A stretch of DNA of 64,000 bases from Diogma glabrata (taxonomy: Eukaryota; Arthropoda; Insecta; Diptera; Cylindrotomidae), in contig OY856187.1 of assembly GCA_963693315.1 (NCBI GenBank), positions 423,762,429-423,826,428 on the forward strand, in the 5' to 3' direction. The position numbers and the translations under genes were made by a program. Each line of letters opens with the position of its first letter. The first letter of the stretch is position 1. This document shows positions 1 to 10,088 of the stretch, piece by piece. The notes under the pieces are model-generated. The model saw nothing but the letters and a program-made list of their open reading frames with translations. It was not told where the DNA came from and ran no database searches.

Positions 1-500
1 CCATGAATTCCAAGCAAGGTCGAACACGTATTTGTTCCATTTCATGTTATTTTCATAAATAGCGCCCAGAAGTGTAACTTAGTCCTCCTTGTTTGGTGCC
101 TCATGGTTTATCTTATAGGGAAATTTACGTTATAGGAAAGTTTTAGTGATAAACGATATAATTTGGTTTTGGTTGGATTGTTACTCAACAGAATTACCCT
201 CCATCCGTACTATTATACGTTGTAGGTTTTCATAGATAAAATTAGTTAATAAATATCTATCATTCGTGGATGTTACACGAGATCGAAGCTTAGATGAAAT
301 GCTTGAGCGGCATGCAATGTTCTGTCATCAGTAAAATTGTGGGTATTGGTGCAATGTGAAAATGTTGGATGTAATCCCGTCTAAATCATCAAGTTGAGGA
401 ACTGAAAGAAAATTATAGGTTCGTGATACAGTTAGATCATCTTTTCTATGTCATAAGATTTTAATTTGACTATAGATTTATAAATTTAGAAAATTTATAG
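1..500 (-). pseudogene. Jockey-type LINE reverse transcriptase relic (copy E')
   Basis: Aligns by eye with the better preserved minus-strand LINE at 3,990-4,540. Shared stretches include the region around ggtttatctta, the RT segment before ttggatgtaat, and cataagattttaattt. It is heavily decayed, with no open frame of useful length, and is cut by the window edge on the left. Confidence 0.55.
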
Positions 501-719
501 CATGGAAATAAGTAAAATTTTATCTCATCCGGGGAGAGTTTATTGTCAAATTCGGGACCCGGAAGTTACGCCTAACTCGGCGGGATGGTCACACTAGTTA
601 GCACCCAGCTAAATTAAAGCATGAAATTTGTCTCGTTTTTCTGAAATTTATTAAATTCATTCAAATTCCTTTGGATCAGTTTTTATTGTTTTGAAAATTT
701 TTTTATTTTTGATCTACGG

Positions 720-1330
720 GTATGAGAACCCCGCGTACTCCAGTCCCTGCTATTGACATACGAGTTAACGTGAGATATCACATACCACTGGCAATAGCAG
801 TGAGATATCACTAGCTAAGGTGACATCTTAAGGGTGATGGCGGATGAACTGTATTCAGTAAACGGTGGCACCCTCAGTCTTAGCTGTGAAATAATCCTTG
901 ATGATGAGACGCTATTACTTCCTTGAGGAAACGAGTCTTCATATAACTATGTGTGGGCTTTAATCTTCAAGAAAGACGGAGCGTCACAGGGTCAAGGAAT
1001 ATGCAACCGGCTGGATTTTTGGCAACTACAGTTTTGTTTTGTTTCAGCAAATTTTTGTAAAAATTTGCTATTTACTTTTATTTTCTCTATTCTATCATAA
1101 AATATTGGCCTATGTCATATTTTTTTTCAGTGATAGGATTTTTTGTTTAGTTATCCATTCTTTAACCAAAAATATAAAAAAACAAAAACAGAAAGATGTA
1201 CGTCCATCAACATCTTTGAACGTATGTTGTTGTGGGACCTGGGTCCTGAAAGGTTTTTATGTGTCATTGTGACACATATTGTAATTTCTACTACACAACA
1301 CATTTTATCAAAAAAAAATAAATTCAATTA
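720..1330. repeat. Repeat family R, uninterrupted copy
   Basis: Matches segments at 12,120-12,146, 15,248-15,367 and 16,703-17,025. Shared words include tatgtgtggg, caaggaata, aaatattgg and gggacctgggtcctgaaa. This copy lacks the two insertions seen in the Tlk intron and so defines the ancestral sequence there. No coding potential was recognised; nature unknown. Confidence 0.6.
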
Positions 1331-2115
1331 ATATTAAAAATTAATTTTATCGTAAAACAATACAATGCCGGTTTTATTTGCGTTAAATTCTTTTTGCTTA
1401 ATTGTTTTGCTTTTTTCACCTTTTAAAGAAATTAAATTGCTAAAAATGTACAGAATTCTCGGATGGTTGATAATTGAAAATAAATTAAATAACCCGGGTC
1501 GAGTACAAGGCTAAGTATTACGAAATATAAGCAGGGCACCCGACTTTTTTGTATTTTTAGGGCCTGGTGCATTTCTAAATTGCAATGAAAATTTTTTAAT
1601 TGAAAGATATCTTATACACTTTAATAATATTTTATTTTTCTTAACATATTAATATACTGAATTGCAAATTAAAAACAAAATCTTATAAAAGGAAATTTTA
1701 TTCTTTACAAAAATGGGCCTCGTTACTTTTTGACTAAAACTTATATTTCTGATGATATTTTCAAAAAGAACTTGTAAATCTTGGTAACTCATAAAAACAT
1801 AAATAACAAGAATGACGAAAAAGTACTAGTTTTCTCCTTCTGCGCTGTGGAATAAAAAGAATAAAATGTTATCGTGAAACAAAAAAACAAAACTAGTACT
1901 TTTACGTCATTTAGTTACGAAGAATTTCAAGTTTTTTTTTCAAAATATCATTAGGTTGGCTTTAGACTAGGTGGAAGCTGTACTGATTATAATATGATGA
2001 TTATGTATCATCATAGAGCAATCAAACTAATGGAATTAACAGTATCTCCTCTTCGTAATCAAGGAAATATATCAGTGGCAAGATCCCAAGTAGGTTTTGC
2101 CAGACATTGACATAC
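1331..2115. repeat. AT-rich DNA with one foldback repeat (1749-1953)
   Basis: Inverted arms at about 1,749-1,834 and 1,889-1,953 share gatattttc, the aacttg region, and a best-preserved inner part tgacg-aaaagtactagtttt. The remainder shows nothing recognisable. Confidence 0.45.
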
Positions 2116-2335
2116 GGCCAAGCACTAATCCATTAATGGTTAACAGTACTTGGCTATTGTTACTGGGCCAATACTAGAACCAATCATCGGCCGATCTATG
2201 GTTACAGAAAATAGCCAGTATATTGTTACCTTTGAATGGCCAAGCACTGGCCCATGAAAGGTAAATATTACTTGGCTATTGTTATTGGGCCAGTACTGTA
2301 GCCATGAATTTGCCGATCTGTCATTTTTTTTAAAT
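2116..2335. repeat. Two-unit imperfect tandem repeat, period about 119 bp
   Basis: Unit 1 (about 2,118-2,208) and unit 2 (about 2,236-2,326) both start ggccaagcact, contain acttggctattgtta and end near gccgatct. A further cluster of ggcccagt / tggttgccagta words follows at 2,694-2,850, apparently a decayed relative. Confidence 0.5.
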
Positions 2336-2865
2336 TTCACTAGAGTATTATCCCTTTTAGAAATACATAGTTTGAAAAATTTCACGTATAGTTTAGTTAT
2401 CGCCTTGTCGGTTGAAAGACTATGGTAATAAAGAAAAGGTTGGTATATGTTTTAATTTATTTTCATTTCTATTTTATTTTAATTATTTTGTAAATAATTT
2501 ATTTAAAAAATATTATTTTATATTTTTTTTCAATGGCGGAGTCAGGGCGGAGTTTGCCATTACTCAGCCATTCCTGCAACTGAACCAGTTGTATGGGGAG
2601 TTTTGAATTTTTTCAGTCATTTTTATTTTATTTTAAATTAGTTTGTATTTAATTTATTTAAGTTTAATTGTTGATAATAATGTATATTTTTTTTAACGGC
2701 CCAGTCATGGTTGCCAGTATTTAGCCCAAGAATGGCAACCATTTACTGTGCGAAGTTATCATCCAGTAAAATTATGTTATTGGCCCAGTCGTGGTTGCCA
2801 GTACTCGCCCATTACTGCATTACTGGCTGCCAGTAATGGACCAGTTGTACAACCTTGTATGGGAT

Positions 2866-3028
2866 ATGTTGTAACATCACTTTTGACGATTCTATCGTAT
2901 TTTACGCTAATCGGTATGCTGTAACACAAAACGACTGTCGTAAATACGATAATCGACAGTCGTTTTGTGTTACAGCCTACCGATTAGCGTAAAATACGAT
3001 AGAATCGTCAAAAGTGATGTTACAACAT
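2866..3028. repeat. Near-perfect 75-bp inverted repeat (foldback)
   Basis: Arms 2866-2940 and 2954-3028 are reverse complements with a single obvious mismatch (cggtatgctg against cggtaggctg), around a 13-bp loop. The high arm identity in otherwise decayed DNA points to a recent insertion or to gene conversion between the arms. No target duplication was found. Confidence 0.8.
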
Positions 3029-3159
3029 CTTGCCACAGGATGCTGGCAAGAGAATACAATACAAATGACAGCAAAATAATAAATACTACAACCACCGAAG
3101 AGCGAGACAATGCTGTGTACTATCCCTGTTACAATTCCTAATAGTACTAGACAGTTTCT

Positions 3160-3408
3160 TGCGAAAGCTTCACGATACAAGTCCAAATGGCATAAAATGG
3201 AACAGAACAAGACGGCTCAATGATCTAGACACGCAGACGATATCTGCCTCCTCACACATAGACACGCAGATATGCAGCAGAAAATAGAAGAACTATCAAC
3301 CCTTACACATGAAGTTGGTCTTAAAATCAACATCAGAATAACAAAGATCACGAGAATGAACACCAATGTAAGCACACCAATCGCAAACAACAATATACCA
3401 GTGGAACT
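3160..3408 (+). pseudogene. LINE G reverse transcriptase relic, 5' part
   Basis: Translates with gaps to GIKWNRTRRLNDLD, then ADDICLLTHRHADMQQKIEEL and a GLKINI segment, the catalytic FADD region and the following part of a non-LTR reverse transcriptase. One frameshift lies next to ADD. It stops abruptly at the poly(A) end of LINE E; the C-terminal part of the same family resumes at 4,952. Confidence 0.65.
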
Positions 3409-4950
3409 TTTTTTTTATTAATTAGTTAGACATGTAAATATGAAATATTTATTATTCAGACTCTTTGAATAGCCGAAGATACCATGTCAATTATAAAGGA
3501 AGGAAATGAAGAAAATGGAAGGAATGGGGATATGGGTATATCTATATTAATTGTTTTAAATGACGATGGACATTTTCTTTAAATGTCGGAGAGGCAAATT
3601 CTTCAGGAAATACGGAGGTAGGCATTGAGTTCCACAATTTTGCCATTCTATCAAAATAATTGTTCTGGAAGGACACAGTTCTACAACAAGGTATTTGGGC
3701 ATCAAAAGGATGGGATAACTCGGAAGCTTTTGTTTGTCGATTGTGATTGTCGGTGCTGGAGTGAATCTAGCTAATCCGTTAGTTCGGCATTACCAATCAA
3801 CCGTATTGCTTTTCTCTGTACAGAGACTAGACATTTTATTGTTGACTGACAAGCAATTGTTGATTCCAAACATGACAGAAGTATTACATACATAGACGAA
3901 TAAGGGACTTATAGATCAGCAAAATTTGATCGGGATTGAAAAACTTTTTAGATCGAATCAGGAATCCTAATTTTTGCTTTACAGATTTAGCGAGCTTGAA
4001 CACATGTTTATTCCATTTCAGATTATATTCAATATCCACTCCAAGAATTCTACTTGATTCAACCTTACGCAATTCATTATGGTTTATCTTAATAAGGAAG
4101 TTTATTACGTTCTATTCATGAAAGACGGCACAGTTTGGTTTTGTTCGGTTTAAATGAAACAAGATTACGATCACCCGATTCCATTATACGTTCCAGGTTC
4201 GTGTTGATAGAATCAATTAGAAGCTCTCTATCAGTGGTGACTGCAGTATGAGATCGAAATTTAAGAGATGCATGTGGTGCATGCACTGTGTTGCCATCAC
4301 TCATCACCAAAACTATGGATTGGGTGCACAGTGGCAATAAGTCATTAATGTATAGAAGAAACAAGGTTGGTGAGAGTGCAGAACCTCGGGGAATACCAGC
4401 ATTGGTTGTGAAAATATTGGATGTAATTTCATCTAAATTAACATGAGATTGGCGACCTGTAAGAAAACTACTAATCCATGAGACAATAAGATGATGTATG
4501 CCATAAGATTTTAATTTAGTTATGAGATTTCTATGCCACACTTTATCAAATGCTTTAGATATAGAAGTGAAGTAGATAATATAAAGTGAAATACTGAATG
4601 TTTCACCATGGTTTTCCATCGATTTGTTCCAGAGATTTGATACGTAGACTAACAAATCACCTCTTGCTGCACTTCTACGAAAACCACACTGCTTATCATC
4701 AATAATTTGTGACATCTTCAAATATTCTATTAGATTGTAGTTAACATATTTTTGAAATATTTTAGCCAAAACCGTCAGAATTGCAATTGGTCTATAATTG
4801 TTATGGTTTATCTTACTACTGTTCTTTGATATGGGTTGAACCTGAACGCTAGCCAGCGTCCAAGAATCGGGAAATATTTCGGTATTCCGGTAGTATAAAT
4901 AGAAAATTTTTGGATAGAATTGGAGCGAGTTGCCTAGAAAAGTTTTTAAG
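3409..4950 (-). pseudogene. Jockey-type LINE E (reverse transcriptase and C-terminus), inserted in LINE G
   Basis: The minus strand encodes IFPDSW, NNYRPIAILTVLAKIFQKY, QCGFRRSAARGDLL, SKAFDKVWH, NAGIPRGSALSPTLFLLYINDLL, then ILGVDIEYNLKWNKH and, in other frames, a DRMAKLWNSMP-like C-terminus, ending in an A-rich tail at about 3,418-3,409. The catalytic YADD position reads MSDG, so one metal-binding Asp is lost. At least three frameshifts separate the pieces. Only the 3' two thirds of ORF2 are present, typical of 5' truncation. Confidence 0.75.
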
Positions 4951-4951
4951 A

Positions 4952-5240
4952 ATGGGGAGCATACACAAACATGGAAGTTAACACAAAAAATTACAAACCA
5001 ACTACAGATGTTTGTGAACAAATGCTTAAGACAACTAATCCTTGCCTAATACAATCAGTAACGAAGAACTTCCAAGACAAACAGAGCAAATTATAGACAT
5101 TGAGTTCGATATTAAGAGGAAATGGATACGGATAGGAAAATCAGACGAAGATGTTACAAGGATGTCCCTAGAGTGGAATACACAAGGCAACAGAAGGGTG
5201 GGAAGACCATTAATGAGTTCCAAAGTTAAAGAAAAGCGTT
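4952..5240 (+). pseudogene. LINE G, C-terminal part
   Basis: Translates to TQTWKLTQKITNQLQMFVNK, then PNTISNEELPRQTEQI, and a RRVGRP motif, a C-terminal signature of endonuclease/reverse-transcriptase LINEs. It belongs with 3,160-3,408 on the other side of LINE E. About 100 residues between the two halves are missing, so the insertion came with, or was followed by, a deletion. Confidence 0.65.
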
Positions 5241-6059
5241 CCACAATTTTGTGAAACTGACAAGAGCTTGTTTGATAATTCTGTTAAAACTTATCTGATA
5301 AATCCGATTCTCCGTGAAAAAAAATCTGTCTGACTATGAAATCTGCATATTTCTAGCGGATATCTTAACGCTTGTACTTTTTTAATATGCAAACCAACCG
5401 AGCTGCGTTAATAAAGGTCGTTCAAGTCATAAAAAATTCATTTCATTTAAATATTTCAATGCTATCACTGTACTAATTTGTTAGGTCGAACGCGTCCCCA
5501 TGTAAAGCGAACTGTTGAAATGCAAGAAAAATACTAAGCTCAACACAGCAAGAAATTTACAATACGAAGCCAGATGACTAGTTTCAATATAGATCTTAAC
5601 TATAACTCTTCACTGACTTATTTTCAACTTAAAGATCACTTGTTGTGTTAGGTCGCTTTTCAAAACCAATTTGTATATGTCGAGCGAGGTCTACAGCAAA
5701 CAGATTGACGAAAAAAATGCAGATTTGGTTATGAAGTGACGATATGCTCGAAATATATAAGTCCTGGCCACCGGTTGTAGGTTTGAGCAGCTCTCTACAC
5801 ATTGAACCAATCATCTAGGTTTGTGAGAGCAATAATGAAATGCAAGGGAAAAATCTCGTTATTTGATGTAAAATTGGACATTTTTTACCAATCAATTAGT
5901 CACGGGTGGATACAGGAGCTACATTAGAATGCAATATAGATCACTTAAAATTACTGATATTTTACAAAAGTTTGCTTTTGAAAATGAGGCTGACATAAAG
6001 TACTTAGCAGTCCATCTAATAAAATAAATAAAAAGAACTTTTTAAATAAAATTGAATCG
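5241..6059. other. No recognisable feature
   Basis: AT-rich sequence with short broken frames on both strands. I see no protein similarity, repeat boundary or RNA gene here. It may be part of the relic that follows. Confidence 0.4.
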
Positions 6060-6960
6060 AAAAGTCACGTTCTGCTACACAAATATGATGTGGCCGTGAA
6101 GCATTAAAAAATTTACAACAATCCGAAATTGTCACAAGAAATGATGATTTCTGAATACAATGTTTTTAACTCAATACTACCTAATCGTGTGTTACCCAAA
6201 TGATCTGACTAACGAGTTCTCGGAATTGTCGTAAATGTTACATTTTTGTGTTAACGCTAAAAAATTTTAATCTCTAAAATTGCCTTAAATCGAATCTGAA
6301 ATAAACTGTATTCGTTCATTTAAAAAGTGACAATAGATAAAAATAAACCGATTCGTAGACAAAACATCGCAGCACAAGTCAACATATTAGAACAGTATCG
6401 TATTGAGCTAAGTAATTTCAGTAAATTATTTTTGCACGTTTCAAATTTAGAAGCACACGAAGGTGACCTGAAAATTAAGTATAATATTTTAAAATAGGCA
6501 AAAGGTGATATTTTAGTACCTCTAGAATTTTTTGACCGATGTTTGAGTAACAATATCAAAACAGCAATGGGAAAAAAGTTACAATTTCATAATCGAAACC
6601 AATATGACATCTAGGAAAGCAAATATTTTCAAACTAGTACCGAATTAAATATATTTAAATTTTTTCGTGTCTGACAAATCTAGATATTTTTTGAAGTAGT
6701 CTTCCAAAAATTCAAAAATTTCTGTTTGAAAACCCAGATTCTTGGACAGCAAATGAAGAATATTTGAGCATTTAACAGCAAATTAAAAGAATTGTGATCG
6801 TAAATGACGTTGCAGAACGGGGAGTAAGGTTAATGACGGACTACAATAGACATTTTAAGTCAAGATGAACAACAGAAAACGTTCATCCTTCAAGTTGTAG
6901 AGAATTATCGACACAAAATCCTTAAAACCAACAAAAAATTCTGTTGCTGATATCTTGCAT
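6060..6960 (+). pseudogene. Unidentified coding relic, probably from a multi-copy element
   Basis: Short plus-strand runs in different frames look protein-like: LLHKYDVAVKH near 6,075; NILEQYRIELSNFSKLFLHV near 6,380; PDSWTANEEYLSI near 6,740; IVIVNDVAERGVRLMTDYN near 6,800; and QDEQQKTFILQVVENYRHK near 6,860. Order and spacing are consistent with one protein broken by stops and frameshifts. The VNDVAERG and QVVE motifs remind me of uncharacterised multi-copy insect proteins, but I cannot name a family. Part of it recurs inverted at 7,130-7,262. Confidence 0.4.
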
Positions 6961-7129
6961 GAATATTGGATAACTAAATGCAACTAACTTCACCAATAAC
7001 TAAGTGAAAAATGTGTTAAACTATCATTTAACACATCAAATTATAACAAAGTATGGAGTAATCAGCTAAATAGCACACATTCCGATTTATTACCTTGAAT
7101 TTTTATTTCAACACTATTTCATATTTTGT

Positions 7130-7262
7130 CTAAACATTCTTACGTTTCGTTTTGCCTATTTCAAAATATTATATTTAATTTTCAGGTCACCCTATTATGC
7201 TTCTAAATTTGAAACGTGCAAAAATAATTTACTGATATTTCTTAGTTCAATACCTTTTAGAC
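7130..7262 (-). repeat. Inverted partial copy of 6,385-6,500
   Basis: The reverse complement of this stretch matches 6,385-6,500 over about 110 bp, including the exact run ttatttttgcacgtttcaaa and ggtgacctgaaaatta. The two lie head to head about 640 bp apart. Confidence 0.7.
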
Positions 7263-8879
7263 AAGTATAAAATCTCGAAATTCGGTTAAGTTAATCAAAA
7301 GATATGGATATTCTAGTGAATTATTAAATAATGTTCTCTACAGGCAAATGCAAGTTTCAACACCTTCTAACAGTTATAACTAAAATTTCTTGAACTGCCT
7401 CTTAAAAAATTAGTTTTTGCATCCAAATTTTGAGAACACTAATGAATTAACAAAAACCCGTAGAAGTTCGACTTACAAAAATTTTTCTCGACAAACTACA
7501 ACTGTCAGCAATGCATTGATTGATACTCATATTCTGACACTTGCCATAATAATTATTTTTCTTAAGTGACTCTGCAAATATTTTGGAGGGCAAATAATTT
7601 TTTTATTAATATAATATTGTACTTAATTAATTTTGTAAATTTTGTATACTTTTAGAAATATACTGTTAAGTTAAACTGAAAATTTGAAAAAATTCTTCAA
7701 ATACAGGAGCTTTTGTTTTAAAACTTTTTTATTTTTGAATAAAAGTTATAAGTGTGTTCTAAATAAATGTTAGTTTAGTAAAAATATAAATATTTTCTTT
7801 GGCAACTTTTTTTTTATAATGTCACTGGAAGCAATGAGGCCTTTTCGTAAAATTGATCTCAAATTCAGAAAGTTCCACTCAAACTTTTTTGTTGTAATTC
7901 TGAGAAAAACAATTTGTGCTAAAAAAGTTAGGCAATCACAAAATCAAGTGAGCTTGCTTTAACTTTTTTCATATCATTAAGCGTTTTTGAGATATAAGTA
8001 TTTATAGCCGATAAATCTCTAATCTTGTTTTACTATATGTAAAAGCGCTAGCTCTTGGAGGTACCAATTGGCGCAATATTTTGTGTGGATATTCAGTATG
8101 GACCAATAAACGAATTAAACACTGAGCACAAAAGGAAAATCCCTATAGATACCCTATAGATACTAAAATGCATGTTAAACGTCGAATTTGAAGATATCAT
8201 AACAAGCGAACCACGGAAATAAATACACAACAAAGTATAGACTAACGCAGAACTAAGTATGTGCACGCATACTGTTTCTGGTTGTTACCGCAGCAGTCAC
8301 CAAACTGAACAGTCAAGTAAAATCAACAATCGATAAATGAACATCAATTAATCAATACCAATAGATAGGATAAAGTGAATGTTAACTGCGATTCTGAGGT
8401 CTCATCACAAAAATGTTTGCATACTGAATACTAGAAGGTCTTAGCTAAACTTAAGTATTGATATTTCCTTTTTATTACAATGAATTTGAAAAACCATATC
8501 AAATCTTCCGTGCAGAATATTCTAAAAGTTAACAAAACCAATCAGCATGCAGGAATATTAATACAAAACGAAAAAAATTAATGTTTCACTTGAACCTTAC
8601 ATTTCATGAGTTAAATCGAATTTCTTGAATTAATTGAAATATTCTAAGAATAAAATAAGCCCCAATAAATAATAAATTCTATAACGAAAACCAAATTAGT
8701 CAAAATATTCTTTTTTCTCACAAATTTAAATCACAAATCTATTTAAAAAAAATAACAATATTGATTACCTCACTCCACTTTCTTTTAATTTGATTTAGAT
8801 TTTTAAATTCATCACTTAAAAAAATAGTTTTAAATTTCAAAAACAAAAAAAAATACAACAACGCCGTCTAAGAACCTTC
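7263..8879. other. Intergenic, no recognisable feature
   Basis: AT-rich, with no open frame above background, no repeat pairing seen and no RNA gene. It lies 3' of Tlk. Confidence 0.5.
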
Positions 8880-9842
8880 CACCTTAATTATTTTAACAAA
8901 TAAAAAAAATATCAACAAAAATCACAAAATTTAAATAAACAGACTTATATTCATATTTTTTTAATGTAATTATTATTGCTGTCCATATTAGTTTTTTTTA
9001 GTTTATTCTTCTTATTTTTCTTCAAATTATAAAAAGATTCGTTATAGTGAAGTAATTGTTTTAGAATTCTGTATTTTGTTGATATAATTTTTACTAAAGT
9101 TTTATTTCAACAATAATTTTCATAATTCACAACACCTTTAATTGTAATTTTATGTTTTATTTGGTTTTATATAAAACTGCTCTAGGGTTCAAAAACACAC
9201 GTTACTGTCAGTTTTTCTTTTTTCAATTAAGTTTCACTATTTCTTTGTTTTTTTTTTGTGTTTAATAAAATTTTCGATTAATTTAATATTGTTTTTTTTT
9301 AAATTGTCTTTAAAAATAAAAAATTAAGATTTTAATAAAAGAACAGTTTATTTTATCCATAGTTTTTTTGTTTGTTTTTCTTTTAATGTTTAAACATTTA
9401 TTATTTTTTAATTTAAAAAAATAACCTCCTAGTTTAAAACAAGAAAAAAAATGTTTAAAAAATTTAAAAAAAAAAATTAATAAATAAATAAAAAAAAAAA
9501 TAATAGAAATAATAATTAATAATATTTATAACATTAAATTTATTATCATCACTTTTCTAGATTAATTTATTTTAATTAATATTACTTATAAATTGTTTAT
9601 TTTTCATTTTCATCCATCTGTTCATTTTTATTTTAATTATAATAGCAATAATTATAATTAAAAATAATAATAGTAATAGTTATAACATTTAAAAAAAAAA
9701 TAATAATAATAGTTTGTTTGTAAAATATAAAAAAAAAGTTATATCCACATTATAGGTTAAATAGTTTTTTTTTCTTTTAGTTATATTTATATTTAGGTTT
9801 TATTTTTAATTTTATTTATTTATTATCAATTTATTTTGATAG
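8880..9842 (-). other. Tlk 3' flank and probable 3' UTR, very AT-rich
   Basis: On the minus strand several AATAAA signals lie within 40 bases of the stop (tttatt on the plus strand at about 9,812-9,836), and more follow. The stretch is dominated by A and T homopolymers. No coding signal is seen. The true cleavage site cannot be chosen from sequence alone. Confidence 0.5.
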
Positions 9843-10088
9843 CTAAGACGAACTGGATTGGTTCATATTGCCAAACATTCCAGCTGAAAATGATGTTTGA
9901 CCACCAATTTGTTGATTGCCTTGTGTTAAGACAACTGACTGTTGTTGCTGTTGTGACTGTTGCTGTTGTTGATTCATTGACTGTCTACCATGCTTTGGTT
10001 GTGGTGGTTGTAAATATTCATGCCTTGCCAATGAAAATACATCCATACGATCTTCTTTACGATATGCCAGACAACCTCGAATAAAACT
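9843..10088 (-). CDS. Tlk: Tlk terminal coding exon 6
   Basis: Residues 740-820 and stop TAG. Starts after acceptor TTCCAG with [17 protein letters not shown], the last kinase helix, then a Gln-rich tail (runs of Q near 772-785) that ends in Ser residues. Phase 0 matches the end of exon 5. The Gln-rich C-terminus is insect-specific in character; vertebrate TLKs have a short Ser/Pro tail instead. Confidence 0.94.
   Translation of the reverse strand, partial: SFIRGCLAYRKEDRMDVFSLARHEYLQPPQPKHGRQSMNQQQQQSQQQQQSVVLTQGNQQIGGQTSFSAGMFGNMNQSSSS

Noticed and set aside
9836..10084. Plus-strand open frame of 82 codons rich in Val
   Set aside because: It is the antisense shadow of the Gln-rich Tlk exon 6; CAA/CAG repeats read backwards give Val/Leu codons.
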